A stretch of DNA of 64,000 bases from JAEZDP01 sp964430855 (GCA_964430855.1 CAYSHC010000001.1:1-64000), one strand, 5' to 3'. Positions 38,522 to 47,143 are shown, counted from the stretch's first letter. Notes: generated by a model from the sequence alone, not told the origin. A program made the numbers and translations.

Positions 38522-39218
38522 TGAACGAGGTGGTCACCAGAAGGCGGACCGCGTGGACGATCTCCGCTTCGCCGCCCCACCGGCCGAGCGGCGTCGCGCG
38601 CGATGCCTCCTCCCGTTCGTCCTCCGCCATGTCCACGGGCGCGACGATGGGCCCGGGCGCGATCGCGTTGACGAGAATCCCGTCGGGCGCCAGCTCGAGT
38701 GCGAGTGCTTCGGTGAGCGCCTTCACGCCGGCCTTGGCCACGTAGTAGGGGAGGTAGCCGGTGTAGGCGGGCCGTCCGCTGACGGGCAGCCAGTCGGCGA
38801 AGTTGATGATGCGGCCGCCGCCCCCGGCGCGCATGACGGGCACGGCCGCGTGGCTGCAGTAGAAGGCCGACGAGAGGTTCGCGTCGATGTCGTCGCGCCA
38901 CGCCGCCTCGTCGAGCGTCGCCAGCGGCCGCATGGCGTAGGTCGAGGCCATGTTGACGAGCACGTCGAGGCGGCCGAGTTCGGCAGCGACCGTGGCGACG
39001 AGGCGCCGGCAGTCCTCGGGACGCGTGACATCGGCCTGGACGGTGAGTGCACGCCTGCCGAGTGCCGTGATGGACTCCGCCGTCGCCTCAGCCTCGGCGC
39101 GCGACCGGCGGTAGGAGAGCGCCACGTCCACGCCGCCTCGGGCGAGGTCCTCGGCGACGAACCTGCCGATGCGGCGGCCCCCGGTGATGAGCGCAACGCG
39201 CGCGACGTCCTGCGACAT
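38475..39218 (-). CDS. SDR family oxidoreductase, pteridine reductase-like
   Basis: A 247-residue short-chain dehydrogenase/reductase using NAD(P)H. The Rossmann loop is LITGGRRIGR, the RIG ending seen in pteridine reductases and FolM-like enzymes, but one residue shorter than the usual TG-x3-(G/R)IG. Other marks are DVLVNMAS (NAG-like motif), YVAKAG (catalytic Tyr and Lys) and IAPGPI. An FADW segment takes the place of the usual Ser region. Substrate unknown; a dihydropterin is plausible. The ATG at 39218 follows GAGGTGGAACC. Its 3' 47 bp lie inside the end of the convergent hydrolase gene. Confidence 0.88.
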   Translation of the reverse strand: MSQDVARVALITGGRRIGRFVAEDLARGGVDVALSYRRSRAEAEATAESITALGRRALTVQADVTRPEDCRRLVATVAAELGRLDVLVNMASTYAMRPLATLDEAAWRDDIDANLSSAFYCSHAAVPVMRAGGGGRIINFADWLPVSGRPAYTGYLPYYVAKAGVKALTEALALELAPDGILVNAIAPGPIVAPVDMAEDEREEASRATPLGRWGGEAEIVHAVRLLVTTSFITGETIRVDGGRHLR

Positions 39219-39258
39219 GGTTCCACCTCACGCCCGGCACGTGCGCCGGACGCGAGCC

Positions 39259-39672
39259 CTACATCCGGTACAGCATCAGGTACACCAGCACGCCGGTGAC
39301 CGAGACGTACATCCACACGGGCCACGTCCACCGGGCGATGCGGCGGTGCCTGTCGAACCGTCGCGCCAGCGCCCGTGACACCGTGACGAGGACCATCGGC
39401 ACCATGACCGTGGCCAGCACGATGTGCGTCAGCAGGATCACGAAGTAGACGACGCGCACGACGCCCTGTCCGGTGAACGGCCGCGACCCTGCGTGGTAGT
39501 GGTAGACGAGATAGCTGACGAGGAATGCTGCCGAAAAGGCCAGCGCGCCCAGCATCGCGGCGCGGTGCGCCTCGACGCGGCCACGCCGGATGAAGACGAA
39601 GCCCGCCAGCAGGCAGGTGGCGGCGAGCGCGTTCAGCGTGGCGTTGAGCGCGGGGAGGTCGGCGACGCTCAT
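39259..39672 (-). CDS. DUF420 membrane protein (cytochrome oxidase-associated)
   Basis: A 137-residue inner-membrane protein with four hydrophobic helices (about 10-28, 38-58, 70-95, 110-132) and the DUF420 pattern of conserved His between helices (YLVYHYHAG, LLTHIVLA, HRRIARWTWP). Members lie near cytochrome oxidase and heme O synthase genes and are thought to help oxidase assembly. The start overlaps the ctaB stop by four bases (ATGA), so the two are translationally coupled. No oxidase subunit genes are in the window. Confidence 0.88.
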   Translation of the reverse strand: MSVADLPALNATLNALAATCLLAGFVFIRRGRVEAHRAAMLGALAFSAAFLVSYLVYHYHAGSRPFTGQGVVRVVYFVILLTHIVLATVMVPMVLVTVSRALARRFDRHRRIARWTWPVWMYVSVTGVLVYLMLYRM

Positions 39673-40565
39673 CCGAACGGCACGCGCGTGGCCATCAGCA
39701 TGATCCAGACGAGCGGCAGGTACACGAGCGTGCCGAGGAAGAGGTCACGCGCCGCGGGCCGCGTGAGCGTCCGCGCGAACGTGAAGGCCAGCCACAGGAA
39801 GCCGACGCCGAGCGCGAGCACCACCGGGAAGTACACCCCCCCTGTCAGGCCCGTGACCGCGGGCGTGAGGCTGACTGGGAGGAGCGCCGCCGCGTAGACG
39901 AGCGTCTGCCGCGCCGTGCTGCGGCCATCCGGCTCGGTCACCGGGAGGACGGGGAAGCCCGCGCGCGCGTACTCGTCGCGGTACATCCACGCGAGCGCGA
40001 GGAAGTGCGGCATCTGCCAGAGGAAGATGATGGCAAAGAGGAGCCAGGCCTCGCGCGAGAGCGTGTTGGTGGCAGCGGCCCACCCGATGACCGCCGGCAG
40101 TGCGCCAGGCACGGCGCCCACCACCGTCGAGAACGACGTCACGCGCTTCATCGGCGTGTAGACCAGCACGTAGGTCACGAGCGTCGCGAAGGCGACGACC
40201 GCCGAGAGCATGTTGACGAGCAGCGCCAGCTGCAGCAGGCCGAGCGCGCAGAGCGCCAGGCCGAACCAGAACGCCGACGCCGGGCTCACGCGCCCGTCGG
40301 CGAGCGGGCGGTTGCGCGTGCGCGTCATCAGCGCGTCCACGTCGCGCTCGTACAGCTGGTTGAAGGCCGCCGAGCCGCCGGCGACAAGCGCCGTGCCCAC
40401 GATCGTGTGCAGCAGCAGCCCCGCGTCGACATAGCCGCCCGCGCCGAGCCAGTAGCCGCCCGCCGTCGTGAACACCACCAGGAGGTTCAGCCGGGGCTTG
40501 GTGAGCTGAAGGTAGTCGCCGCGGCGACTGGAGGCGAAGGGGACGGCGAGGGTGTGGTGCGACAC
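39669..40565 (-). CDS. ctaB: Heme O synthase (protoheme IX farnesyltransferase)
   Basis: An integral membrane prenyltransferase of about 298 residues that adds a farnesyl group to heme B to make heme O, needed for aa3/bo-type oxidases. The prenyl-diphosphate motif NQLYERDVDALMTRT gives the Asp-rich site, and YTPMKR is the second signature. About eight to nine hydrophobic segments follow, the usual topology. A TATAAT box lies ten bases upstream of the GTG at 40565; a GTG at 40571 lies only four bases from it, too close to a normal transcription start. It shares an operon with the DUF420 gene and depends on heme from the cluster at 47.6-54.6 kb. Confidence 0.93.
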   Translation of the reverse strand: MSHHTLAVPFASSRRGDYLQLTKPRLNLLVVFTTAGGYWLGAGGYVDAGLLLHTIVGTALVAGGSAAFNQLYERDVDALMTRTRNRPLADGRVSPASAFWFGLALCALGLLQLALLVNMLSAVVAFATLVTYVLVYTPMKRVTSFSTVVGAVPGALPAVIGWAAATNTLSREAWLLFAIIFLWQMPHFLALAWMYRDEYARAGFPVLPVTEPDGRSTARQTLVYAAALLPVSLTPAVTGLTGGVYFPVVLALGVGFLWLAFTFARTLTRPAARDLFLGTLVYLPLVWIMLMATRVPFG

Positions 40566-40575
40566 GGCCACTGGA

Positions 40576-40581
40576 ATTATA
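40576..40581 (-). promoter_or_regulatory. Putative -10 box of ctaB
   Basis: TATAAT on the minus strand, a perfect consensus, four bases before the first GTG and ten before the second. It favours the second GTG with a leader of a few bases at most. Confidence 0.5.
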
Positions 40582-40649
40582 GAACTTCACGGCCGTGCTG
40601 TCCGACGTCCCCTTCCCGGCCTCCTCTCGACCGCCCCGTTCGCCGGTGC

Positions 40650-42035
40650 TCAGCGCGCGGGCGGGAAATCGGCCCCGAGGGCGCGCAGCTTCCGCAGGAT
40701 CCGGTCCTCCACCCACTGGGCGCTCCACCAGTCGATCGGCGTCACCTGCTCGCCCCCGACGATCATCGTGAAGTGCAGGTGGTCGCCGCCCGCGAGGCCC
40801 GTCATGCCGCTGCGCCCGATGACGGCGTCCTTTTCCACCGTCTGGCCCACTTGGACGTCGATGCCGCTGAGGTGCGCATAAAGCGACTGCACGCCGAGGC
40901 CGTGGTCGAGGATCACGCAGTTTCCGTAGATCCCGAGGTAGCCGGCGTGCACCACGGTGCCGCGGTTGGCGGCCTCGATGGGCGCGTTGGCCAGTGACGC
41001 GAGGTCGAAGCCGAGGTGCGTCTGCCTGTCGATCTCCCGGCCGCCGTAGGTGTACGTGCGCGCGTCGGCAAAGCCGGCTTCGACGGCGGAGTTGGACATT
41101 TGACGGAACGGCCCGGTCCACAGCATCCGGTCGGACGTCTTCGTACGGCCGATCTCGCGGATGGTCTCGTTGTTGCGCGTCCTGAGCGTCCGGTTGACGG
41201 CCAGGTACGACTCGACGGGATCCGACGGGTCGCTGACCTGGAGGTCTGGCGTCTGCTCCAGGATGGCCGGCACCACGCGCCTGATGAACGCATCGTCGAG
41301 GGCGATGGTGCTGGTCCGGAACCGTTTCGGGAACACGCGTGTGTCGAACGTGGCTGTCGCGGTGTTGCCCGCGGCGTCGCGCGCGAAGAGGCGGATGGGC
41401 GTGTCGGGGGCCTGGTCGTGCAGCAGCGCGAAGAAGGCGACGCGGAGGCCCGGATCCGTGTCGGGGATGCCCGCGCCGCTGGCAGGAAAGCTCGGGTACT
41501 CGATGTCGCCCACACGCACGCCCGAGATCGCGTCCGCCGGCGACACCCTGTAGACGACGAGCTCGCTGCCGCCCTGGTTGATGAAGTGGAACTGCGACAA
41601 CGGCGCCAGCGTGGGCGGGGTGAGGCGGACGTCCACGTCGTGCCGCAGCTGGCTGCCCACCGTGCGCAGGCCGAACAGGACCGGGCGGCTGGCTTCGACG
41701 ACGAGCGTGGCGGGGCCCTGCGCGAGCGCCGGCACCTGCTGTCGTCCCAGTTCGCCGGTCACCCGGACGGCGTCGTCCTCGCGCGCGACCTGGAGGCTGC
41801 CTTCACCCGACAGGTCGCCGAGCGGGTAGCGCTGCCCGTTCTGCTCGAGCCAGACGGCAAGCGATGCCAGGTCCGCGCCGGGGGCATGGATGAGGACCTC
41901 GAGCGGGCTTCGCTGTCCGACGAGGGCACCAGGGGCTTCCACCGTGATTGAGGGGCCGGAGGCACGTCCGGCCAGGAACCATGCCGTCGCCGCGACGATG
42001 AGGAGCAGGACGACGACGCCGAGCAACTTCCGCAT
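40650..42035 (-). CDS. M23 family metallopeptidase (LytM-type), membrane-anchored
   Basis: A 461-residue zinc endopeptidase of the LytM family that cleaves peptidoglycan cross-bridges or stems. Residues 4-22 form a signal anchor. A long beta-rich region (about 25-310) of unknown fold precedes the M23 domain (about 325-440). Zinc ligands are visible as HLGFD (His340, Asp344) and HLHF (His419, His421), so the enzyme looks active rather than an EnvC-type activator. A TATCAT box six bases before the ATG suggests a leaderless mRNA. The gene is divergent from tRNA-Glu. Confidence 0.9.
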   Translation of the reverse strand: MRKLLGVVVLLLIVAATAWFLAGRASGPSITVEAPGALVGQRSPLEVLIHAPGADLASLAVWLEQNGQRYPLGDLSGEGSLQVAREDDAVRVTGELGRQQVPALAQGPATLVVEASRPVLFGLRTVGSQLRHDVDVRLTPPTLAPLSQFHFINQGGSELVVYRVSPADAISGVRVGDIEYPSFPASGAGIPDTDPGLRVAFFALLHDQAPDTPIRLFARDAAGNTATATFDTRVFPKRFRTSTIALDDAFIRRVVPAILEQTPDLQVSDPSDPVESYLAVNRTLRTRNNETIREIGRTKTSDRMLWTGPFRQMSNSAVEAGFADARTYTYGGREIDRQTHLGFDLASLANAPIEAANRGTVVHAGYLGIYGNCVILDHGLGVQSLYAHLSGIDVQVGQTVEKDAVIGRSGMTGLAGGDHLHFTMIVGGEQVTPIDWWSAQWVEDRILRKLRALGADFPPAR

Positions 42036-42041
42036 CGCGGG

Positions 42042-42047
42042 ATGATA
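42042..42047 (-). promoter_or_regulatory. Putative -10 box of the M23 peptidase gene
   Basis: TATCAT on the minus strand, six bases before the ATG at 42035, the same spacing as at the sulfurtransferase, AmiE-NamZ, typA and methyltransferase genes. Confidence 0.5.
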
Positions 42048-42085
42048 TCCGAGCACACCGCGTCCGTTGGCCCCTCGGCGCGGCG

Positions 42086-42115
42086 TTGACACCCGTCGCC
42101 CGCTTCGGCCATAAT
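42086..42115 (+). promoter_or_regulatory. Promoter of tRNA-Glu
   Basis: TTGACA (42086-42091), an 18-base spacer, then CATAAT (42110-42115), a good sigma-70-type promoter. The expected start near 42122 leaves a 5' leader of about 14 bases before the tRNA. This is the only site in the window where I see a full -35/-10 pair. Confidence 0.65.
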
Positions 42116-42135
42116 GGCGGTTCGTTTGACCCGGG

Positions 42136-42210
42136 GGCGGTATCGTCTAGGGGTTAGGACACGTGGTTCTCAGCCACGGGACCGGGGTTCGAATCCCCGT
42201 ACCGCTACCA
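42136..42210 (+). tRNA. tRNA-Glu (anticodon CUC)
   Basis: The cloverleaf folds fully: acceptor arms GGCGGTA and TACCGCT (one G-U pair), D-arm with TAGGGGTTAGGA, anticodon stem CGTGG/CCACG around loop TTCTCAG (anticodon CTC, reading GAG), T-arm GGGGTTCGAATCCCC, discriminator A and an encoded CCA. GAG is the dominant Glu codon in this GC-rich genome. Charged tRNA-Glu is also the substrate of HemA, encoded at 52.5-53.8 kb. A terminator hairpin follows 50 bases downstream. Confidence 0.95.
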
Positions 42211-42259
42211 TACCCGCCGCGCACGCGCGGCAATGAGCTTCGCTCGAAGCCATCTGTCG

Positions 42260-42286
42260 GCCCCGTCCAGCGGGGCTTTCGTGTTT
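42260..42286 (+). terminator. Intrinsic terminator after tRNA-Glu
   Basis: GCCCCG, a five-base TCCAG loop, CGGGGC, then TTTCGTGTTT. It is a good rho-independent hairpin. The start codon of the CHASE2 cyclase begins two bases after its T-rich tail. Confidence 0.75.
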
Positions 42287-42287
42287 C

Positions 42288-44327
42288 ATGCCGGTCCGTC
42301 TGCGCGCGGGTGCCCTGATCGGGCTGGCTGCCGGCCTGCTGGCGGTCCTCGCCGGCACGACGCCGTTCATCAGGAGCGTCGACCTCACCCTCCACGACGT
42401 GTGGGCGCGGCGCGCCGCCGATCCCGATCGCGCGCATCCGGACATCGCCATCGTCGAGATCGACGAGACGAGCCTCCGCCGCCTCGAGCCCGTTGTCGGG
42501 CGCTGGCCCTGGCCGCGCCTGGTGCACGCCGCGGTCGTCGACTTCCTCGCGCGCGCCCCGGCGGCTGTCGTCGCCTACGACGTGGCGTTCCTCGACCACG
42601 ACAGGCGGCTCGGCTTCGACGTCGGCGGCGAGGTGTGGACGGGCGCCGAATCGGACGCCGCGTTCGTGGCGTCCACGCGTGCCGCGGGCAACGTCGTCCA
42701 CCTGGCCGACGCGGTCTATGAAGGCGTGATGCGCCTGGATGACGAAACGCGCGCGGGGGGGACGATCGAGGCGGTGCCGCAGGGCGCCTACGCGCTCGAC
42801 GACTCGTTCGAGCTCCGGCCGGCCATCAGCGGGCCCTTCCCGGCGCTGGCCGACGCCGCGCGCGGCCTCGGACACAACCTGATGGTGCTCGACCCTGACG
42901 GCCCGGTCCGCCGGTTCGTCCCGTTCGTCCGTGGCGACGGCGTGTTCGTGCCCTCGCTCGCCCTGGCGTCCGTGCAGCTGGCGCGCGGGATTCCTTCGTC
43001 CGAGGTCCGGCTCGAGGGTGATCACCTGCGGTTGGGGACACTCACGCTGCCGGCGCCACTCGAGCCCGTTGCCACGTTCGACCCCGACGGCGAGGCACGT
43101 CGCGGGGCGGGCGCCACCTCGCGACGGACGCTCATCCGGTTCCGCGGGCCGGCCGTCCGCCCGGACGGCCGCACGCCGACGTATCCGACCTTCTCGTTCT
43201 ACGACCTCTTCTACTCGGAGCAGCAACTGCTCGAGGGCGTGGCGCCCCTCGTCGATCCCGGGCAGTTTGCCGGCCGCATCGTCTTCGTCGGCGCGACCGC
43301 TGTCGGGTTGAGCGACGTCTACGCGGTGCCGCTCGGCGCGACGGGACGCATGGCAGGGCCGCAGGTGCACGCGAATGTCGCCGACATGATCCTGTCGCAG
43401 CGCTTCAGCGAGACTGCCTCCTCATCCGTGTGCGCCGTGGTGGCGCTCGTCGTTTCTGTGCTGGGAGGGCTCGGCGCCGTCGCGCGTCGCGCCGCCACCG
43501 GGCTGGCCACGGCCGTGCTGCTCCTCGCGCTCGTGCTCGCAGGCGCGTGGGCGGCCTTTGCCGGTGGCACCTGGGTACCGGTCATGCCGGCCATCGTGGG
43601 GCTGGCGCTGGCCACGCCGGCGGGGCTCGCGTGGCAGTACGTCGTCGAAGGTCGCGAGAAGCGGCAGGTGCAGGCGCTCTTCTCGCGCTATCTCTCGAAG
43701 GACGTCTACGAGCAGGTGCTCGCGAACCCCGCGCTGGCCGAACTCGGCGGACGGCGCCGGCAGATGTCGGTGCTGTTCTCGGACGTGCGCGGCTTCACCG
43801 CCCTCGCCGAGCGCGGTGACCCGGAGGCGCTCGTCGCGCAGCTGAACGAGTACTTCTCGGCGATGGTCGAGATCGTGTTCGCGCATCAGGGCACGCTCGA
43901 CAAGTTTGTCGGCGACATGGTGATGGCCTTGTTCGGCGCGCCGCTCGACGACGCGTGGCATGCAGACCATGCCGTGGAGACGGCCGTCGCGATGGTGCGG
44001 ACGCTCGACACGCTGAATGCGCGATGGAAGGTCGAGGGACGGCCGACGCTCGATATCGGCATCGGCATCAACTCCGGCGAGATGATCGCGGGAAACATCG
44101 GATCACGGCAGGTGCGCAGCTACACGGTGATTGGCGACGCGGTGAACCTCGGCGCGCGTCTCGAGTCGCTCAACAGGGACTACGGCACGCGCATCATCAT
44201 CAGCGACGCGACGCGCCAGCTGTTGCGCCATGCGCCGCGGCTGCGCCCGCTCGGCAGCGTGGTCGTGAAGGGCAGGAGCGAGCCGGTCGAGATCTTCGAG
44301 GTCGTCGTCGAGGCCGCCCCGGCGTGA
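42288..44327 (+). CDS. CHASE2-domain adenylate/guanylate cyclase
   Basis: A 679-residue membrane cyclase. One N-terminal hydrophobic segment (about 6-24) leads to an extracytoplasmic CHASE2 sensor domain (about 28-370; DLTLHDVWARR, VVAYDVAFLD, VGATAVGLSDVY), then three membrane helices (about 380-450) and a class III cyclase domain (about 490-660). The metal-binding Asp pair is seen in VLFSDVRGFT and FVGDMVMALFG, and the transition-state region in GDAVNLGARLESLN, so it should be active, probably making cAMP. The ATG at 42288 directly follows the tRNA terminator; no promoter or ribosome site is visible in front of it. Confidence 0.9.
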   Translation: MPVRLRAGALIGLAAGLLAVLAGTTPFIRSVDLTLHDVWARRAADPDRAHPDIAIVEIDETSLRRLEPVVGRWPWPRLVHAAVVDFLARAPAAVVAYDVAFLDHDRRLGFDVGGEVWTGAESDAAFVASTRAAGNVVHLADAVYEGVMRLDDETRAGGTIEAVPQGAYALDDSFELRPAISGPFPALADAARGLGHNLMVLDPDGPVRRFVPFVRGDGVFVPSLALASVQLARGIPSSEVRLEGDHLRLGTLTLPAPLEPVATFDPDGEARRGAGATSRRTLIRFRGPAVRPDGRTPTYPTFSFYDLFYSEQQLLEGVAPLVDPGQFAGRIVFVGATAVGLSDVYAVPLGATGRMAGPQVHANVADMILSQRFSETASSSVCAVVALVVSVLGGLGAVARRAATGLATAVLLLALVLAGAWAAFAGGTWVPVMPAIVGLALATPAGLAWQYVVEGREKRQVQALFSRYLSKDVYEQVLANPALAELGGRRRQMSVLFSDVRGFTALAERGDPEALVAQLNEYFSAMVEIVFAHQGTLDKFVGDMVMALFGAPLDDAWHADHAVETAVAMVRTLDTLNARWKVEGRPTLDIGIGINSGEMIAGNIGSRQVRSYTVIGDAVNLGARLESLNRDYGTRIIISDATRQLLRHAPRLRPLGSVVVKGRSEPVEIFEVVVEAAPA

Positions 44328-44377
44328 GGCAAGGGACTGGCTGACGGCGTGACGCTGAAAGGACGAGAACCAACGAC

Positions 44378-45502
44378 ATGCGGACGTTCATGCTTGCGGC
44401 GGCATTTCTTGCGGTGGGGTCGCCCGCCTTCGCGCAGTTCGGGGCGCTGATCGATCAGGGGACACGCCGCGCGAAGCAGATCAACGACTTCCGCTGGACC
44501 GACGAAGAGAAGGCGGAGCTCGGCGCGGCGGTGAGCGAGAAGGTGCGCCAGCGCTATGGCGTCGTGCAGAGCGAGCCCGTCCACCGGTACGTCACGCTCG
44601 TCGGCCTGTCGCTCGCGCAGCACAGCAGCAAGCCGGACCTGCCCTGGACGTTCATCGTCCTCGACACCGACGCGGTGAACGCCTTCGCGGCCCCGCACGG
44701 GTACGTGCACGTCACGCGCGGTGCGCTGGCGCTCGCGAGCAGCGAGGCGGAGCTCGCGGGCGTGCTGGCGCACGAGATCCTGCACGTCGCCGAGGAGCAC
44801 ACGATCAAGGCGCTGCGCAACCAGACGCTGAAGGGCGCCGCGGCCGAAGAGGCCCTGAAGAACAATGGCCTGCTCGAGTTCCTGGCCGACGCCGCGTACG
44901 CCAGTATCCTCGACAACGCGTACAGCCGCGGCGACGAGAACGAGGCCGACAGCAAGGGCGTCGCACTCGCCAACGCCGCCGGCTACGCGCCGCAGGGCCT
45001 CGGCGCGTTCCTCACCGCGCTGACCGAGCGCAACAAGGCGTCCACGGAGAAGCGCGGCATGTTCGACTCGCACCCGGGCATGCAGGCCCGCCTCGAGCGC
45101 ATCGCGCGCGCCATCGACCGCGGGCGTCTCACCGCGACGGCCACGGCCGAGGCGCGCTACGGGCAGACGATCACCTACACGCCCGTGCCGCAGACCGAGC
45201 TCGCGACCGTCGAAGCGGGGACGCGCGGGCTTGCCGGCGGCAACGCGAAGGCGGAACCGGAGGGCGAGGCTGGCGCAGCCGCAGGCCAGCAGAAGGACGC
45301 GCCGAAGAAGCGTCGCGGCTTCGGCCTGTCGAACCTCGCGAAGGGTGGCGGCGACGAGGGCAAGTCTGCGCAGGTCGTCGGCTCGGGAGGCGCCCGCGGG
45401 CTCGATCCCGAGAAGGACGCCAGGGGCGGCAGCAACCCCGCCCCTGTCATCGTGAAGGTGAGCCAGGCCGACCTCGAGGCGTTTCGGGCGGCCCTGAAGT
45501 AA
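44378..45502 (+). CDS. Exported M48 family metalloprotease
   Basis: A 374-residue zinc peptidase with a signal peptide (1-19, ending PAFAQ). The zinc motif HEILH is at 132-136 (His132, Glu133, His136), and the third ligand is in NEADSKG (Glu about 189). Length and layout resemble BepA/YfgC-like periplasmic M48 peptidases without the TPR domain. Residues about 285-355 are a low-complexity linker (GGNAKAEPEGEAGAA and so on) before a short C-terminal segment. The ATG at 44378 follows AAAGGACGAG. It lies 50 bp after the cyclase on the same strand. Envelope protein quality control is the likely role. Confidence 0.9.
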   Translation: MRTFMLAAAFLAVGSPAFAQFGALIDQGTRRAKQINDFRWTDEEKAELGAAVSEKVRQRYGVVQSEPVHRYVTLVGLSLAQHSSKPDLPWTFIVLDTDAVNAFAAPHGYVHVTRGALALASSEAELAGVLAHEILHVAEEHTIKALRNQTLKGAAAEEALKNNGLLEFLADAAYASILDNAYSRGDENEADSKGVALANAAGYAPQGLGAFLTALTERNKASTEKRGMFDSHPGMQARLERIARAIDRGRLTATATAEARYGQTITYTPVPQTELATVEAGTRGLAGGNAKAEPEGEAGAAAGQQKDAPKKRRGFGLSNLAKGGGDEGKSAQVVGSGGARGLDPEKDARGGSNPAPVIVKVSQADLEAFRAALK

Positions 45503-45512
45503 TGCCGCAGGG

Positions 45513-46118
45513 TTACCGCCAGCGGCCCTCGCGGTAGCCGCGGTTGTACCCCGCCTCGAAGGCCGCACGATACTCCTGCTTGTACCTGTCGCGCGACCCG
45601 TAGCGGCGGTTGTAACCGTCGTCACCCTGGCGATACTTCTTCTCACGGCGCGGGTCGTACCGGTCGTTGCTGCGCGCGGCCTTCAGTCCTTCGCGATACC
45701 CTGCCTCGAAGCCGCGCTGCGCGGCTGGCGAGTAGCCATGGCCGATGCCGGGCCGGGGACCGGGGTACGGACGGCGCCAGGCCCGGGCGGCCTGCGCGAA
45801 CGATGCCCGGTAGCCGTCGGCAAAGCCCTGCCGGTACGCGTTGAGCTCGGGGGCGGGGCCGCGCCAGCCGCGACGGTAGGCGTCGAGCCGCCGATAGTCG
45901 CCGCCATGGCGACTCCGGGCGTCGCGAATCGCCTCGCGTCGCCCCGCGTCGTAGCCCTGCTGATAGACGTGCCGATAGCGGTCGCGCTCGATGGCGCGCC
46001 GCTGCCCCCACTGCGCCGGGACGACGGTCGCGGTGCCGGCCGCGGCCTGTGCCGCGACGGCCAGAGGCCCCAGCACGAGGGCGGTAGCGAGCGCTGTGGC
46101 GAGTGCAGGCTTGTACAT
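45513..46118 (-). CDS. Exported Gly/Tyr/Arg-repeat protein
   Basis: A 201-residue basic protein with a signal peptide (1-26). The mature part is built from degenerate repeats of the form (Y/F)..G(Y/F)..G(Y/R)R, seen as YQQGYDAGRREA, YRQGFADGYRASF, GFEAGYREGLKAA and AAFEAGYNRGYREG, with Arg-rich spacers and no Cys. Such a pattern suggests an amphipathic helical or surface-coating protein. It shows no enzyme motif and no family that I can name with confidence. It converges on the M48 gene, with ten bp between stops, and its upstream 95-bp region borders another minus-strand gene. Confidence 0.7.
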   Translation of the reverse strand: MYKPALATALATALVLGPLAVAAQAAAGTATVVPAQWGQRRAIERDRYRHVYQQGYDAGRREAIRDARSRHGGDYRRLDAYRRGWRGPAPELNAYRQGFADGYRASFAQAARAWRRPYPGPRPGIGHGYSPAAQRGFEAGYREGLKAARSNDRYDPRREKKYRQGDDGYNRRYGSRDRYKQEYRAAFEAGYNRGYREGRWR

Positions 46119-46213
46119 GGTGTCCTCTCCGATCGACAGGCACCTGCCTGAAGATCAAGGACCATGCCAGCCTGCATGTCCTGAAGGGCGGACAGGACAG
46201 GGGCTTCGGCCAG

Positions 46214-46708
46214 TTACTCCGTCCAGACGAGGACGCGGGTTTCTCCGTCGTCGCGCTGGAGCAGCGGGCCGGGCCCCGCGCGCTCGAGGTCTTCGATCGA
46301 GAGGCGCAGCTTGCCGAGGTCGATGTCGTTGACGTTGATGTCGACGCCCTTCGGCGACAGCCGCAGCAGCCAGAACGGCAGGGAGAGGCGGACGATCTTC
46401 TGCTCGTCTGCCGCCCAGACGAGGATGTTCAGCGCTTCGGGTGAGGTGCCGCCCAGGGCCTTGCGGCGCTCGAGGTTTGCGGGAGACAGGCGCGGCCCGG
46501 CGGGCGTGTCCTCGATGAGCGGCGGGAGGTCACCGAGACGCGCGCGCACTGCCGCCGCTTCCTCTTCGAACGTCTCGACGCGTTCGTCGGAGCGGACCTC
46601 CATCTGGCGCGAGACGATGACCGCGCAGCTGGCGGCGAGGGCCATGAGGGAGATGACCCCCCCGAGCACCACGACGCCGCCGACGACCGCCCACTGACGC
46701 CCAGTCAT
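46214..46708 (-). CDS. Single-pass membrane protein of unknown function
   Basis: A 164-residue protein with one N-terminal transmembrane segment (about 6-30), a short acidic coiled region (about 40-60, VETFEEEAAAVRARL), and a C-terminal domain of about 100 residues (LNILVWAADEQKIVRLSLPFWLL, VDINVNDIDLGKLRLSIEDLE) that I do not recognise. The C-terminal WTE end and alternating hydrophobic pattern suggest a small beta-rich domain in the periplasm. ATG 46708 has a CAGG upstream; a GTG at 46720 would add four residues. No operon partner. Confidence 0.65.
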   Translation of the reverse strand: MTGRQWAVVGGVVVLGGVISLMALAASCAVIVSRQMEVRSDERVETFEEEAAAVRARLGDLPPLIEDTPAGPRLSPANLERRKALGGTSPEALNILVWAADEQKIVRLSLPFWLLRLSPKGVDINVNDIDLGKLRLSIEDLERAGPGPLLQRDDGETRVLVWTE

Positions 46709-46755
46709 TCGCCTGCGCACACTCTATCGCAGCTCACCGCGGGCCGCGCATCGCG

Positions 46756-46790
46756 GACCGCTCACTGCTCACAGCTCTCCGCTCGCCGCG
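46756..46790. repeat. Degenerate heptamer tandem repeat
   Basis: Five 7-bp units: GACCGCT, CACTGCT, CACAGCT, CTCCGCT, CGCCGCG. A related fragment GGTGAGCGGTC occurs near 46955. It resembles the short tandem heptamers scattered in some bacterial genomes. Confidence 0.5.
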
Positions 46791-46920
46791 TACGGCTATC
46801 CGCCAACCGCGTCGCAGCTTCTCGGCGGCGACGGCCGCATAGCGGGGACGAATCACCGCCTGCGACCGTTGGCCAACGCCCTGGTTGCCCGAACCGGTTC
46901 GCCGATGGCGGATGCTGTTC

Positions 46921-46944
46921 GCGGCCGCGGCCGCGGCCGCGGCC
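46921..46944. repeat. Simple hexamer repeat (GCGGCC)4
   Basis: Four exact tandem GCGGCC units followed by GGCGG. Likely slippage-generated; no function is evident. Confidence 0.8.
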
Positions 46945-47143
46945 GGCGGTCCGCGGTGAGCGGTCGGCGGAATGCTGTCCACGGTATCTATCTCGACCGT
47001 GGCGTGCTTCAGCAATGGCTTACCAATCGTGTCGCTGCCGTGGAACCCTCATGTGCGCAAACAGATAGCTGCCGTTGACGTGTCGCCTGTTGGTGTCGGG
47101 CCGGGGGAGTTCAACGTCGGAAGTCTGTCCCGGAACCTTCCGC

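Noticed and set aside
46734..47015. 93-codon minus-strand frame with a poly-Ala run
   Set aside because: The Ala run is simply the GCGGCC repeat translated; no ribosome site or domain.
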